A DNA stretch of 64,000 bases from Sabethes cyaneus (GCF_943734655.1 NC_071354.1:43501744-43565743), one strand, 5' to 3'. Shown: positions 32,936 to 45,693, counted from the first letter of the stretch. Notes: generated by a model not told the origin, from the sequence alone. Program-made: numbers and translations.

Positions 32936-33390
32936 TATTGCACATCAAAATAACCTTCAAATCTTATTATTGCTCACCTCACGGCCAATTGTTGCACAGC
33001 TTTTATTTTAGCTTTTCCTCATTATCTCATTTGCCAAGTTTATTTATCTGTGGACAAAATCACTTACATATACTTCAGGTTTACTTACACATTCATTATG
33101 GGGCTAAAAACCTTGCAACAAATGGTGAGAAACGCAAAACGGAAATCTCTGGTTTCTTCCGCTTGCGTTGATAAACAAAAAGCACCAGAGAGAAGTGAAC
33201 TATCACATCACATACGCGATGCAGAAATACAGGGTTAGAACGTGTGCAATAAAATGGGAAGGAGTGTCGTTCATTGTTCCAATTATTCAACTTACGAATT
33301 TATCGGCATTTTGTATTATAAAGACTAACATTCGGTGAAAGCTTATTTTGTAAATTACCTTTCTTAATAATTATGACAATGGATAATGTA

Positions 33391-33629
33391 CACTCAAAAA
33401 AATCAGCACGTCAAGTTTACGTGAAAACATAGGTAATTCTCATCCATCACACTTTTCATGTAACATTCACGTGAATTGTTGGTAACTTGCACTCATACTA
33501 ACCAGTTTACCAGTTACCAGTAAATTTGATGAAATTTCCCATTAACTAGTACATGAAGTTCACGTAAGTTGTTGTACAGAAGTTTACATGATTTTTCACG
33601 TGGATTCGACGTGTCGATTTTTTTGAGTG
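33391..33629. mobile_element. 239-bp TA-flanked MITE
   Basis: CACTCAAAAAAATC at the left mirrors GATTTTTTTGAGTG at the right, with TA at 33389-33390 and 33630-33631. The interior repeats TTCACGTGAA-like phrases. Confidence 0.8.
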
Positions 33630-33643
33630 TAGGAGATATAGTA

Positions 33644-34023
33644 CCCAGCAAACATTTTCGTACGTATATCAAAGTAACAAATATGATATATGTACCGATA
33701 TATATCTAGAAAAATCGCATTCGATGCACGAAACTAGCATATGCGTACTGTTTTGGAGGCGATATACGTACTGCAAATTATATGAAAACAATTCACATTC
33801 ATAAGTATTTGTATACGATGAAATCCGACTCAACATGATTAGTTCCATAATGCTATACAATTCTGTGACGAAAATCGCATGTGAATCAGTTACTATCATT
33901 TTGTACGAATAAATGTAAACTAGTATGCGCTTTATTAAGCTTTATGTACGATTTCGAGTTTGTTTAGCGATATTTAAGATGATTTTTACATATTATTATA
34001 TGATTTGTGGTAGGCATGCTGGG
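33644..34023. mobile_element. 380-bp MITE with CCCAGCA ends, copy 1
   Basis: CCCAGCA and TGCTGGG ends, TA at 33642-33643 and 34024-34025. The interior is rich in TATACGTA-type palindromes. An inverted relative is at 52925-53300. It begins only 12 bp after the previous MITE. Confidence 0.75.
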
Positions 34024-34159
34024 TAGGCATAGCGTAGAGTAGAAGGGGGTGACATACGGGTCTATACGGGTGACATTCGAGAAGCGAACGAATAAACGTG
34101 TTTTATAAAGAATTTCTTATAACATCGTCTAGAATAATAGCGTTTTGCGAAATGAAGGC

Positions 34160-34800
34160 CCGATTTTCCGTTTAAATGCGCCGCCGGATCACCTTACTAG
34201 TGTTGTTGTCCGCGGCTAGCAGCGATTCTAAATACACGAACTCATCTGCCACTTCTAGTTCGTTGCCGTCAACAATTACCGTCCGTGGGAGGCACGTGTT
34301 TGTTTCCTATGAGCCTCTTTCTTTCATGAATTTTGTCTTCGACGCATTTATATTTAACCCAATCCTCCTAGACTCCGCTTTTGTCGGATCACCCCCTCAA
34401 GAACGATGTTGAATAACAAGCAAGATAAGCAGTCACCTTGTCTCAACCCTTGCCGTGTCTCAAAGGGACTTGAAAGTATCCCCAAGATGCGGACGAAATA
34501 CATCACGTGATCCAATGTAGGCTCTGATCAGTTGCGTCAGTTTATCCGGAAAACCATGTTTGTGCATTATCTGCCATAGCTGGTCTCGAGCGACGGTATC
34601 ATATGCTGCTTTGAAATCAATAAAGATGTGATGCGAGGGCAAGTAGTACTCCCGATAATTTTGCAAGATCTGTCGGATGGTAAACATCTGGTCCGTAGTT
34701 GTGCGGGCCCCCATGAAACCCGCCTGATAATTCCCTTAAAACCCTGTGCTATCGGTGACAGCCGGTGTAACAAGATCATAATGAAATTTTTTCCCGTCGA
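34160..34800 (-). pseudogene. LINE reverse transcriptase fragment
   Basis: On the minus strand: GARTTTDQMFTIRQILQNYR, HHIFIDFKAAYDTVARDQLW (motif A Asp), KLTQLIRAYI, then a QGLRQGD-like block, and near 34280-34180 VDGNELEVADEFVYLESLL and KVIRRRI. The FADD region lies in the damaged stretch. Family as at 42321. Confidence 0.85.
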
Positions 34801-34814
34801 AGGCCCCACCACAC

Positions 34815-35160
34815 GGATGTGATCCTTAACAGTATACAGACGCCCTTTTTCTTCACATCTTGACTCACGATCAACATTTTATGACTCGAGAAATTGTGGA
34901 ATTCGGGATTACCAACTTCTACCGATGGCACGATGTGATAGATTCTTATTTTCGATGTACTTGTGCAGATTTTTTCGCAAACGAGCTGTTCTTTCGAATC
35001 CATTTTTCGTATCTTTGCGCACCTGATTAAAAAGACTCACACAGTATAAGCAATGCACTTTGAGCTTTCTCCATGCAAAGTTTTAATTAATTTTACCCAG
35101 CGTTTCAAAAGTTAGAGCAATTTTAGTGTGTTGCGATTTTATCGTGGACACCTTTCAATC
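34815..35160 (-). pseudogene. Tc1-like transposase 5' fragment with TIR
   Basis: On the minus strand MDSKEQLVCEKICTS begins at 35003 and resembles the start of a mosquito Tc1-type transposase, then shifts frame. Upstream, TTGCGATTTTATCGTGGACA (near 35130) matches a sequence at 58915-58945 beside another Tc1 relic, and is probably the terminal repeat. Confidence 0.55.
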
Positions 35161-36690
35161 TTGCAAAAAAAGTGGTGGGTTAACATTTTCTAATTTTTAT
35201 GTCACAAAACTTTACTGAGCTGAGCGTGGTACTAAAGGTTTGTTATTATAGCTCATAGTAAGTTTAAAATAATTTGGTTCAGGAAAAAAGTGTGTGATAT
35301 CTTGCAGGTGTTCTATAAGAGGAGAACTCTAAAACCATCAATATTTGTGGTGGTTTTATTATAGTTTTAATTACAGTTAATTATTAATTACAGTCACTAT
35401 GAATAGATATAAAGCTAGAAGTTTTAAATGGATCTTCGGAAACATTTTTCAAACCGACTTTAGTGTGAGTTTTATGACGGTTTAAATCGCAGCTTTGTTA
35501 AATTACAAGTTTTACGATCGATTTCAAGGAGCAAGTACCGAAAACCTCTCAAATGGACTATAAAATTGAATTTGTTATTTGACCTCTAACTATGATGAAG
35601 CCCCCTTTTCGAAATATTTCAGAATCGAGAACCATCTACTTGGCGCTTTGCGTGTGAACTAATAACAAAAATAAAATTTGTCTTACCTTCAATCCGTTGC
35701 TTTCCGCTACACATGCAATCGCTAAATTTATCATGCGATGCTTCTGATTTGTGTTGATCATAAATAATATCATTCACATGCGAGCGTTCTCTGGTCGGGA
35801 GACTCGAACTTGATACTTCAAAAATTCCTTCCGTTTCCATCGATCGATCGGCAGCATACCGATCATCATCAGCTCCACCGGTAAAATGTCGGAACACCAC
35901 TGCCACAGGCTGGCAGCAGGTCTCGGTAATTAGCCCACGGACCAACCTCAATCTGCATCGCGCCAAATCGTGCCTGAGGTCAGCGGCAGCTCAATACAAA
36001 TCAATCAGTCTGAAACCTCGGTCACGACACGAAGGGGCCCGAAAGGAGTTGAACCGGCAGCTTTCGGCAGCGAAAGTTTTCCGCGTTATAATCCTAGACT
36101 AGATCTCATCATCGCCGGATTATTGATCACGAGAGCGATCTCGGCAGGGCGATAAAAGATTTGCCGCAGCATATCGTGCTTCGATCCGATAGAGAAGTAG
36201 TACAACGATTGGCTAGTAGTGCTCTTCCCCCGAGGCGTCCGTTGACCTGTCGTTACACCGATGAACTCCACCGCCGCGCCGTCGCCCGGTAAAGCGAGAA
36301 ACCTGCTTTGCAAAAGAGATTGCATGGAACGATTACCTGTTCGTAGTATTCCATAAATCTCCCAGAAACACGAATTTGGTTCAGCTGGTCAGCTTTTGAT
36401 TTTAAGTTCTGTATTTGCTGCCAGCCGTTGCGACTGATGATGTGAAGTCATGTAACAGTTATTTATATAGATATGCTCAATGCAGATGCGGGCAGATCGC
36501 TTTTTCACGGCGGAAAGTCTATGGGTCAATTATAGCCGGTGATCACTTATGCGAGCCGGTCGCGGCTGCAGTGGCCTAATCTCGATAAACTTCGATACGG
36601 TCGAACGATCGGAGACTGATTCTGCACCGATTGCGATACACTTAGTGTTTGAAAACAGTCATTAAAGTGAAAAATTCGTCCATATCAGTG
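35161..36690. other. lower-repeat region with unsupported ORFs
   Basis: 35600-36330 is more GC-balanced than its surroundings and has minus-strand frames at 35966-35619 (115 aa) and 36325-36086 (79 aa). Neither shows a motif I recognise. They might be exons or chance. Confidence 0.3.
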
Positions 36691-36697
36691 AAAATTA

Positions 36698-36790
36698 ATG
36701 AATCAATTACCGGTGAAGATCACCAACCTTCAAGTGTCTGGAAAACTGGTTTGCCTCATACTGACTGCGGTGTATTCCATCCATGGGTGA
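36698..36790 (+). CDS. candidate signal-peptide exon
   Basis: The ATG at 36698 opens a 30-residue frame ending at TGA 36788-36790, with a hydrophobic core near its end (KLVCLILTAVYSIHG) like a secretion signal. A possible donor GTGATG starts at 36787, so it could be the first coding exon of a gene whose remainder lies far downstream. An initiator-like TCAGTG lies 13 bases before the ATG. No continuation was found, so this is speculative. Confidence 0.25.
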   Translation: MNQLPVKITNLQVSGKLVCLILTAVYSIHG

Positions 36791-39480
36791 TGATTTGGTT
36801 TTGAAGTTTTCTTTTCTGTGAAAGCTCAGCGCTAGGATGCAGTTCTGCTGCACCGGTTGAGTATGTTCTCTTCTATTCCAAACCGAGACGCAAGCTCAGT
36901 TCATAATTTATGGCTCAATCGATTGGATGTTTTTGTGAGGTCCTGTTGCAAAGCGTTCTGCAATTGTAGCGACTTGTTAATGTGAGTCTAATGGTTGTAA
37001 ACTGTCTTAATAAATCAAGCTTCAAGCGTTTTATTCTTTATAAGCACCAGCGGATGAGCGCGGTGCAATTCACCAAAGGGCAAGCCGGCAAGGTGCCTGG
37101 CATGCGCCGATGACCGAAAAGCATTACCTTTACGATCGATCGATAGCAGATTATTTTCTCAATGCAGTGCAGCAGCGGTGAGCAGAGCGGGCTGAAGCAG
37201 TGCAGCAGACTAGGTCACATTTTATTGCATTCCATTACTAGTTTTAGTATTTTTCTCCGAATCATTCCTCGGAGCGTTCTGCTGCAATCGGAGAAATTCG
37301 TTCGCACACGTGGAAATTGCTTGCGGAAGGGTGTGACGGCCGTGGATCAGTAACAGGGTGTATATTTCGCGATAGATTTATTTATATAACCGTCGATAAA
37401 ATGTAGAAAGGAAACGGTAAATAAATGGTCGTGATATTATTACTTTTTAAACCAAGCATCGGAAAATACTGGTTTAAGCAGAGCTGGGACAATAATTGTT
37501 TGCTTATGATTTAACGATTGCTGGTAATCGATGCTATCTGGAATTAATAATTTTTACTACCGGAATTGAAATACATAAACAGAAATCGATGAACTGATAG
37601 TGGTAATAGTTCTGGTACCAGATACCGCGTACTTTCATGCTTTTTCCAATGCAATTTTTATATGATAAAAAGTAATCTTTTCCGAAGGCCTTGTAAGTAG
37701 TTTATAAATATCTTGATCAAAGAAGAAAGTTTGATATTACGACAGTCTAATCACAGTCGATTGAAAGAGATTTCTCTCCAGCTATAGAAAATGTGAAGTG
37801 GTTTATAACTTTCACTTTTGATAAATTTAGGTATGAATATTAAAAATGGCTGAAATCAATGGATCAACCAATCGTGGATGAAACATGTTGTTTTCCAAGA
37901 CCATGACGAGAATTTTTCAAACCTTTGACAACTTTGTTTCAGTCAATACATACCTTTCGTGTACCTAATAATCCTGTCTATTGATAGGTATTGATACTGA
38001 GGAAGATCTCACGTCACGTAAAATAGTAAATAAAATTCATTTCATTCGCAAAGAAAACAATTTAATCTGCGCTTTGGTATTAATTGTCACAGTTTCCCAT
38101 AAAGTGCTCGCATTACCCACCGTTCGATACAGCAGTAGAAGTTAAAAGAAATCCCACATTAGTCGCAAGTCGCTATGGCACCGTCCTTCTTGAGCCCTGA
38201 AACGATCACCAGTTTCCTTTTGCTTATACAATTTGCGCAGCTAGCTAGCTAGCTAGCTGCGCACCTTTCCGTTCTTGCCGTTCGTCTACCGTACGAGGAC
38301 CCGTCCGTCGGTGATCAAATTGATTGGCGAACCAGTGGAGCATCTTGTCTGTCAGAGAGCAAGAACATTTATTGACATTAAGCTCTCAACAGCTGCCCCA
38401 TCCATCGCATCGTGGTGCGGCATTGCGAAGTCCGAACGCGGTCGCGCTTCCACATAATGTAGTACAACAATTCCGTTTCACGCTGTCTGCCAATCTTTGG
38501 TCCCGACCCGGTCGTCGTGGTCAACTCGCGACGTACCTAGCTTTCCCCTGCTTTTGTATCCATTTATTCAAATAATAATATCCGCTAACATTGTGCGAGC
38601 GCCAACGATTTGTATTGATTCGTCATGGGATGGGGTCCGGTCGCTGCATACAGATCGCTCTGCGCTGCCTGGAGAGCAGCTCGGAGTCCCATCAGATCCC
38701 GGCAACTGGTAATGGTTGCTCTTATACGCTAATGATATGGCAGGCCCATTTTCAGATCATCCATTGGCAATGATCATACGTCAATTGATTTGCAATATTA
38801 GCGTGCAATTTCAATCAATTGAGGGTTCCAGCTATAATACAACATTGAATGAATCAGCTCTGGGTGCAACCCTCGTGCTCGTTACTGGAATGCACGCGGA
38901 GAGTTGCTGCATGGCAATGAATCGGTCACACTATAAATGTCCATCGCTTGTAAGATTTTGAATGGATTATTTTTATTTATTGTGGGTTTCAATGACCAGC
39001 GCTAGGTTTATCGTTGTTCGTTAACAAAGTCTAACGGATAATATTATGTAGTTCAGAAATTTATACGTTATACAAATTTGAAATGGTCATATTGACTGAT
39101 CCATTCATATTGCATAATCCGTCTTTGTCACCGAGTCTTGTTACTACCCAAAGCAAATGATATACGATATTGAAGAAAACTGTGCAATAGGTTTTAGGTT
39201 TTGATGTTGTTGTAATACCTAGCAAATTTTGTCTAATATATTTGGTGGCTCTTACAGTATCAAGAATTCCTCTCCATTGATGACCCGCCGTCGGAAGCCC
39301 TGGTCACTGCGGGAGGCAGCCCCCCGCAGAAACCATTTCTATTTAGATGCATGCATTTTCCTAGGTTTACTGACTAGTTGGGATAATCCCTTAGTTAAGT
39401 CCGAACGAGCGACAGCGAGTAAGGACAGCATGTATAGCCAACGTTTGTGCAGGTTGAAGGCCGAGAATATTTTCGGCCGC
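36791..39480. other. no recognised gene; short palindrome inside
   Basis: Lower-repeat DNA. Overlapping small plus-strand frames at 38275-38961 lack motifs. A perfect palindrome lies at 38234-38263. 37020-37350 is GC-balanced but unassigned. Confidence 0.3.
38234..38263. repeat. 30-bp perfect palindrome with (AGCT)n core
   Basis: TGCGCAGCTAGCTAG is followed by its exact complement. A spacer-less palindrome of this size is chance-unlikely and can extrude as a cruciform. Confidence 0.8.
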
Positions 39481-39589
39481 ATATGACGTTCGATTATTCG
39501 TGATTCGGCCATTAGATATATTACGTCATTTATTATTTCGGCCCTTTGTGTTTCGGCAATTCGTGATTTGGTCATTTGTAGGTAGTCCA

Positions 39590-39945
39590 CCCTGGGCTAC
39601 TCGTCGCCAGTTCGTTGAGCGTCTTGACACGCGCAAGTCGGCTTTATTCTGGTCGAGCCATCTAGCGCCTCTATTCCTGGTTCCGGTGGGGTTCTTGAAA
39701 AGAACGGATTTCAGTGCACAATCATCCGGCATCTATGCAATGTGACCGGCCAACCGTAGTTTCCCAACTTTGGCAAGGTATACGATGGGAATCTTTTCAA
39801 GTAGCGCCTGCAGCTCGCGGTTCATAGGCGTCCGCCACTCTCTGCTATCCGTTTGTACTCACATTTTGTTCAAATACTGCGAGTGCACGTATGTCTTCCG
39901 TAAGCAAAGTTACTTTCTCAAGTCCGTAGAGGACTAAAAAAGCAA
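39590..39945 (-). pseudogene. LINE 3' tail fragment
   Basis: On the minus strand, GLEKVTLLTEDIRALAVFE at its start is the conserved tail segment also seen at 54130-54200. The rest is frameshifted. It abuts a SINE at 39945. Confidence 0.7.
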
Positions 39946-40185
39946 AGCCATGGGTTCATACCGTCTTTAGACATTACCCTTCTTTATCGACAGACTTCGC
40001 AGCCGGCTGTTAGAGTACAGGAAAATTACGGGGCCAGTGCAACGATCCTACTGCCTCTATCTAGCAAGCACCGCCTAGCCGAGATTCGAACATACGATGA
40101 CTAGCTTGTTAGACCACCATCGTACCTCGAAGCTAACTGAGCGGTTAGGAGTTCCGGTCTGATTGAGTACATGCATTTAGTACAT
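39945..40185 (-). repeat. tRNA-derived SINE
   Basis: On the minus strand an A box (AGTTAGCTTCGAGG, complement of 40123-40137) and a B box (ATGTTCGAATCTC, complement of 40080-40092) are followed by a non-tRNA body with GCCGGCTGCGAAGTCTGTCG. The layout is that of a culicine tRNA SINE. The foldback element at 40188 inserted at its 5' side. Confidence 0.65.
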
Positions 40186-40187
40186 TA

Positions 40188-42318
40188 CACAGTGGTCAAA
40201 TTAAGAAAAAAACGCGGACATTAGCAATTGGGTAAAAAATGCGTAATTTTTCAAGGGTGGTGTCAGGCTTGTGATTCAACACAATGAGTAGAACTGCTGC
40301 CACAAATGAGAAATACATCCACGCAATGAGAAACAGACCAAAAATAAAGAGAAATATAAACAAACTTTAGATTCTCATTGTGCGAAAAATGAGAAACTTC
40401 CGAGATCGTTCTTACTGTAGCAAGTAACGGCACAGGAACTACATTGTTGCCATATCTATCATCCACCATCGTCATATACAACATTTTTTGCACTGTTACC
40501 GCTGCGAGAAGTCTAAATAGTTTTTTGTGCCATATCATGAGCAGCCAAAAAGTTGCACTTTGTTGCTCAGTTTATTCCTCAATGAGAAGAACAATGAGCA
40601 GGTTGCTGAGCAATCGCGATCAGTAAAAAAGAGAAAAGTTCAAACAAAACGGAGCAACATAAATCACGACTGAGTAAAGCGTGAATTTTTCTCTTCTCTT
40701 TATTTATTCTAAGGAGGAATCATCCCTGAGTGGTGTCTTCGGAGAAGTTTAATAATAAAATATTGCGCATCTTTCTGCACTATTAGGGTGACCATAAATT
40801 CACCTATTAGGGAGACATGAACTTTTGTTTTTTTAAATAATTTCAAAAATAATTTTTTTTCCAAAAGTTGCAGAACATACTAAAATAAGCAACTTTGCTG
40901 AATGCATTAACTATTTATCTCTTACCGGTTGCGACATATAACGCTGTGTTAAAAAGGAGTGCTTAAAAATCAATTATGCTCAATAACTTTGCACACGATT
41001 TTTTTACTGCTTTCGAGTGTTCTACAAAGTTATTTAATATGCTAAAATACACATTTTCACTGAAGACTGTTTATCGCTAGAACACATATTTACATATTTA
41101 ACAAGTTATAAAATAAATGAAAAAAAAATTGCAATATACAAAATTTTTTTTTCAATTTCGGGCAGCTTCGCACGAACCAGACAACTATTAGGTGAAAGTA
41201 CTATATTTTATCTATAAAAAAGTATTTCCATCAGGAGATCTGCAAAAGAATCTCAGAAAAATCCATTGAAAAATGTATTATTTTTTGATAAAATTTTTCA
41301 TAGCTCATTAAGCCAAAGAGATAGAGAGTTACAGTATTTAACAAAGTTGCTTATTTTAATGTGTTCTACAACTTTGCTGAAGACACCATACCTTTTTGAA
41401 CGCATTTAAATAAACGAAAATTTGTATCATCCTAATGAAACAACCAAAATCACAATAGTTTTCTGTTACGCAAAAATTAGTTATTTTTGAGGCATAGTGT
41501 CTTTGGAGAAGTTTAATAATAAAATATAGTGCACCTTTCTGCACTATTGGGGTGGCCGTGAATTCACCTATTAGGGAGTTACGAACTTTTGTTTTTTTTA
41601 ATTAACTTCAGAAGAAAAAAAAATTTCTTCAAAAAGTTGAGAGCATACTAAAATAAGCAATTTTGCTGAAAATAGTAACTATCTATCTCTTACCGGTTGC
41701 GAAATATAATGATGTACCAAAAAGGAGCACTTAAAAATCAATTAAGTTCAATAACTTTGCACACATGGAAATATTTTTTTTATAGATAAAATATAATACT
41801 CTCACCTAATGGTTGTCTGGTTTGTGCGAAGCTGCCCGAAATGGAAAATTTTTTTTTGAACATTGCAAATTTTTTTTTCATTTATTTTATAACTTATTAA
41901 ATATGCGTCCTAGCGACAAATAGCCTTCAGTGAAAATGTGTATTTTAGCATACTGAATAACTTTGTAGAACACTCAAAAGCAATAAAAAAAATTGTGTGC
42001 AAAGTTATTGAGCATAATTGATTTTTAAGCGCTCCTTTTTAACGCATCATTATATTTCGCAACCGGTAAGAGATAAATAGTTAATGCATTCAGCAAAGTT
42101 GCTTATTTTAGTATGTTGTGCAACTTTTTGGAGAAAAATTTTTTTGTTTGCAATTATTTAAAAAAACAAAAGTTTGTATCACCCTAATAGGTGAATTCAC
42201 GGTCACCCTAGTAGTGCAGAAAGATGCGCTATATTTTATTATTAAACCTCCCTTGAAAAATTACGCATTTTTTACCCAATTGTTAATGTCCGCGTTTTTT
42301 CATAATTTGACCACTGTG
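40188..42318. mobile_element. 2.1-kb foldback-like element with long inverted arms
   Basis: The terminal ~72 bp (CACAGTGGTCAAATT onward) are inverted repeats differing at only a few positions, flanked by TA at 40186-40187 and 42319-42320. Inside, a ~490-bp arm (about 40737-41230) is mirrored at about 41765-42243, and a direct partial copy of the arm lies at about 41508-41765. About 475 bp (40259-40736) in the left arm has no partner and looks like a later insertion. No transposase was recognised. Confidence 0.8.
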
Positions 42319-42320
42319 TA

Positions 42321-43310
42321 TTGTCAGCTTTGTGCGTAGATTGCCTCCGCCGTCCCAAGGTTTCTAGTAATGATGTCGAGGTCGTCTGCGAAGGCTAGGA
42401 ATTGGCTACTCTTGCTGAAGGTGGTTCTTCTCGTTACGATGCCCGCTCGCCGGATCACACCTTCGAGAGCGGTATTGAATAACATACAGGACAGTTCATC
42501 CCCTTGCCGTAACCCTCTGCGCGATTCGAAAGGACTCGAGAGTGTCCCCGAAACGCGCATGTAGCACATCACTCGCTCCAGAGCAGCTTTGATCAGCCGC
42601 GTCAGTTTGTCCGGAAAACCTTACTCGTGCATTATCTACCATAGCTGATCGCGCTCGACTGTATCGTATGCTGCCCTGAAATCCAATAAAATATGTTGCG
42701 TGGGCACGTTTTACTCCCGACAGTTCTGGAGGATTTGGCGGAGAATAAAAACGTGATCCGTAATAGCACGGCCCCTCATAAAGTCCAGTATCAGGCAGGC
42801 TTCTTGAATTTTTCTTTCCCATGAATTCTGAATTCTATTGTGGGTGGAAGACGTAACAGAATCCGGGAAAGCACCTTGTAGTGGACGTTGACCAGCGCCA
42901 GCAATCTACTCGATCGCCCTTTTTATAGAACCACACCTTCCATCCACTCCTTCAGTAGTTTTTCCTTTTCTCAAACCCTTGTAATTAACCAGTGAAGTGC
43001 CGTTGCTAGCGGTTCTAGGGCATTTTGTAGGGTTCTGCGGTGGGTCACTCCTTTGCGGCAACTGTAGTATTCTTCGGTTGATTGATTTTTTGTCAAATTT
43101 CTTCGAGATCGTTGGAGGCACTCCTAGGTTAACTTCGGTTTCGTCTTCTTCTGTTATATCACTATTGAGACGTTCATCGAAGAATTGCTTCCACCAGTCG
43201 ACCACCTCGCGATCGTTTGTGATTAGATTCTCTCCCTCGTCTCTACACTTTTTTATTTGCTGAAGTCCATTTTTGTTATTTGAAGAATTACATTGCTTGA
43301 AATACAAAGA
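42321..43310 (-). pseudogene. LINE reverse transcriptase fragment
   Basis: On the minus strand from 43307: ENLITNDREVVDWWKQFFDE, an N-terminal RT linker. Then a degraded middle, and from 42572 ESRRGLRQGDELSCMLFNTA and FLAFADDLDIITRNL, which retain the GLRQGD and catalytic FADD motifs. Frameshifts and stops separate the blocks. The foldback element cut off its 3' part at the TA 42319-42320. Confidence 0.88.
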
Positions 43311-44435
43311 TTGGAATGTATATTTAATTTTTTTGTTGTGAAGGGGGGGGGGGGAGTTTTACATTACGTTAAGGATTGTTAATGCAGCATCAAAAATCGG
43401 CCAGCATGGCCGGTTGATCTCTACCGTTTCGGCTAGCTTTTCTGCCCCTGCTCGATCAAGTTTCATTTTTCTTCCTGCATTAAGTTTAACAACTTGCAGT
43501 ACTTCATCCTCCAACAAAGCCAATCGGGGCATGAATGCACGTGCAGGGATATCGTTTTGCGATGTCTGCGCTCATTTTTTTTGCTGTAATCCGCTTCTGA
43601 TCGCAATCATTATAGGTTGCCATTATGAGAGCTGGTATGAAATATTTTGAAACAAGCCGCTTTCCCCGACCCAGCCGGCAGCCGTGCGACGGACGACGCG
43701 CCTCGGCACGGGAGCAAGTAATGTTTTCATAAGAACTGTCAACAGTCATCGGCCGGCCGGTTGGTCGGCGGTCGGCAGACCCGGGACAATGTTCTCCGGT
43801 GTACAAACCTGTCTTCTGATCTCGATACTGGATTTATGTGCCCATACGGGAGTCGCGCCAAGTGCGCACATGTGTGGAATTGAGTTATCGATTCGATAAT
43901 TTGCCGAAACGGCAGGTAGCAAATTTAAATCTCACGTTACGTGTCCAACGTTTTCAGGCGGCCTGCAGTCAGCCAGCGCTAAGCCGGGCTCTGGTTTCCG
44001 AGATTATCGAATAGCGGTTCGATTGGGGTGCGACAGTTTTGATTGCATTAATCAATATTCCCTGCCGTTCTTGCGTTGTAAGCCCAGCTTTTGTGGTTTT
44101 TGGGTCACACCGGACCTGTTTAGCTGTTTCAATTATCTCGATGCTTTACTGCGTATGTACACCGAGTTTCATTAAACATTGTCGGCGGGCATTAATCATG
44201 CCGGATTAAGCAGGGTTTGAATTTGCTCGCTGCTCTATTTGAGTGTGTGAACTACAGTTAGTTTCATGCTAATGGCTTTGCTGTAGGCGGTTTGGATTTT
44301 TAGACGCAAAATTATTCACGGCTTTTTCAATTGTCAGAGTTAAAGTTGGAATATATTAAACTATTGAAAATTGAAAACAGTTGCATCTATATTGGTGCCT
44401 AACCAGCTGAATCAGAGAAAATCATTTCCAATCTG
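43311..44435. other. no recognised gene
   Basis: After a G tract near 43345 the sequence becomes less repetitive. Overlapping frames on both strands (43414-43899) have no recognised motif. Confidence 0.3.
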
Positions 44436-44728
44436 ATGCAATCAGAACTCTCGACCTACAAGCCGACCGAAATACAGTACACAACACGTTCCGTATCAAT
44501 AGAGTCTACCGACACCGGGCGAAGGCTTTCCACTAGATTTGCCTATCCGTCCAGCGAAGAAGCCTTCTTCTCAAACTTCAAACGATGCGCACTGAATGAA
44601 TGGTTGGTTCAGTGCCGGCTCAGTGGTGACCGAACAAGTCCCGCGGAAACCATCCACCTGTGTGGTCTCGTGGAGCCACCAAGCCTAGCGGCGGCGGAGT
44701 GGTGCGCTAGACGGTTATCTCATTTGTA
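44436..44728 (+). CDS. unrecognised 97-residue ORF
   Basis: The ATG at 44436 leads to TAA at 44727-44729. Codon choice favours C/G third positions, unlike the AT-rich surroundings, and the product (STYKPTEIQYTTRSVSIEST; ending VEPPSLAAAEWCARRLSHL) is of balanced composition. A good donor sequence GTAAGTAAG begins at 44726, and AATAAA is at 44760-44765, so it could be a first exon or a short terminal one. I recognise no domain and assign no function. Confidence 0.3.
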
Positions 44729-44769
44729 AGTAAGCTTTACAATGATTTATTTAACGAACAATAAAGTTT

Positions 44770-45619
44770 TATTTCATGACTAATAGTAATGCTCTGATTC
44801 CGATGTTATTTTTTTTCGTATAGAACCTCAGCAATTCGTGAACACGAATTATGGATTATTGAGTGGGTACATGTTTGTTCCGTCCGTCCGTGGCTCATTC
44901 GGACCCGTTACATATGGTTTAATTTATGGAATTGCTTTGATCATGCAACTCGGGATCAACATATGATTGGCTATCTAGAAGTTGTACGATTTTATCACAA
45001 ACCTCTTGCTAATTGCAGGTCACATATATTTGATTCCATGCTCGACTTAAACTGGCGCTGCTCACATGTTGGAATCATTATTCATATCAATTCCCACCCA
45101 AACACGTAGCCCCTAAGTAGTGATATTGAGCGCGACACCAGAACAAATTAAAATTTTCGCTTGAGGTGCTAACCGAGATAAATGGACCCCCTTTGATCGT
45201 GCTGATTGCACAATGGAAGAAAGTGGTCACGGCGATGCTGGTATTCGCACTTTACGAGGGCATTCCGTGCGGTCATAAATTAAACTATTTCAGTCTAAGG
45301 AAAAGAGTTGAGTAAAAGCCGGGATACGGTCAACCGCATGTAACTTCTCGCTGCTCTAGGAGGGACCACCATCTACGAATGTCTGCGGACATAGATAGTG
45401 CATAAATTGCAAAAAGAGTAATCATTTCTGATGAGGTAATGGGGCTGATATGGCGCTTTGGAAGCTACTGCTACATTTCCCCGATTCAGTTGAGTTGCTA
45501 ATGGGATATATATCAAAAGGATCGTGTGCCTTTCAGGCGGGAAGGTGAAGCAAATGAATTATCATTGACGATTATGCACGCTTCCGCGCGCTAATCCCAC
45601 AAAACTGGAAATGTTGGTG
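44770..45619. other. no recognised gene
   Basis: Unique-looking DNA between the small ORF and the 3' end of the LINE. No motif was seen. Confidence 0.3.
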
Positions 45620-45693
45620 AATTATTTATTTGTTATTTGTTATTTATTTTGTATACATTCATCGGACAAACAGTCTACATGAACACTTATAAA

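Noticed and set aside
36020..36110. Possible tRNA gene (GGTTCAACTCC-like B box on the minus strand)
   Set aside because: No pairing acceptor stem and no proper A box at the right distance.
38275..38961. Series of overlapping plus-strand ORFs of 60-83 residues
   Set aside because: They overlap in different frames, have no shared splice logic and no motif.
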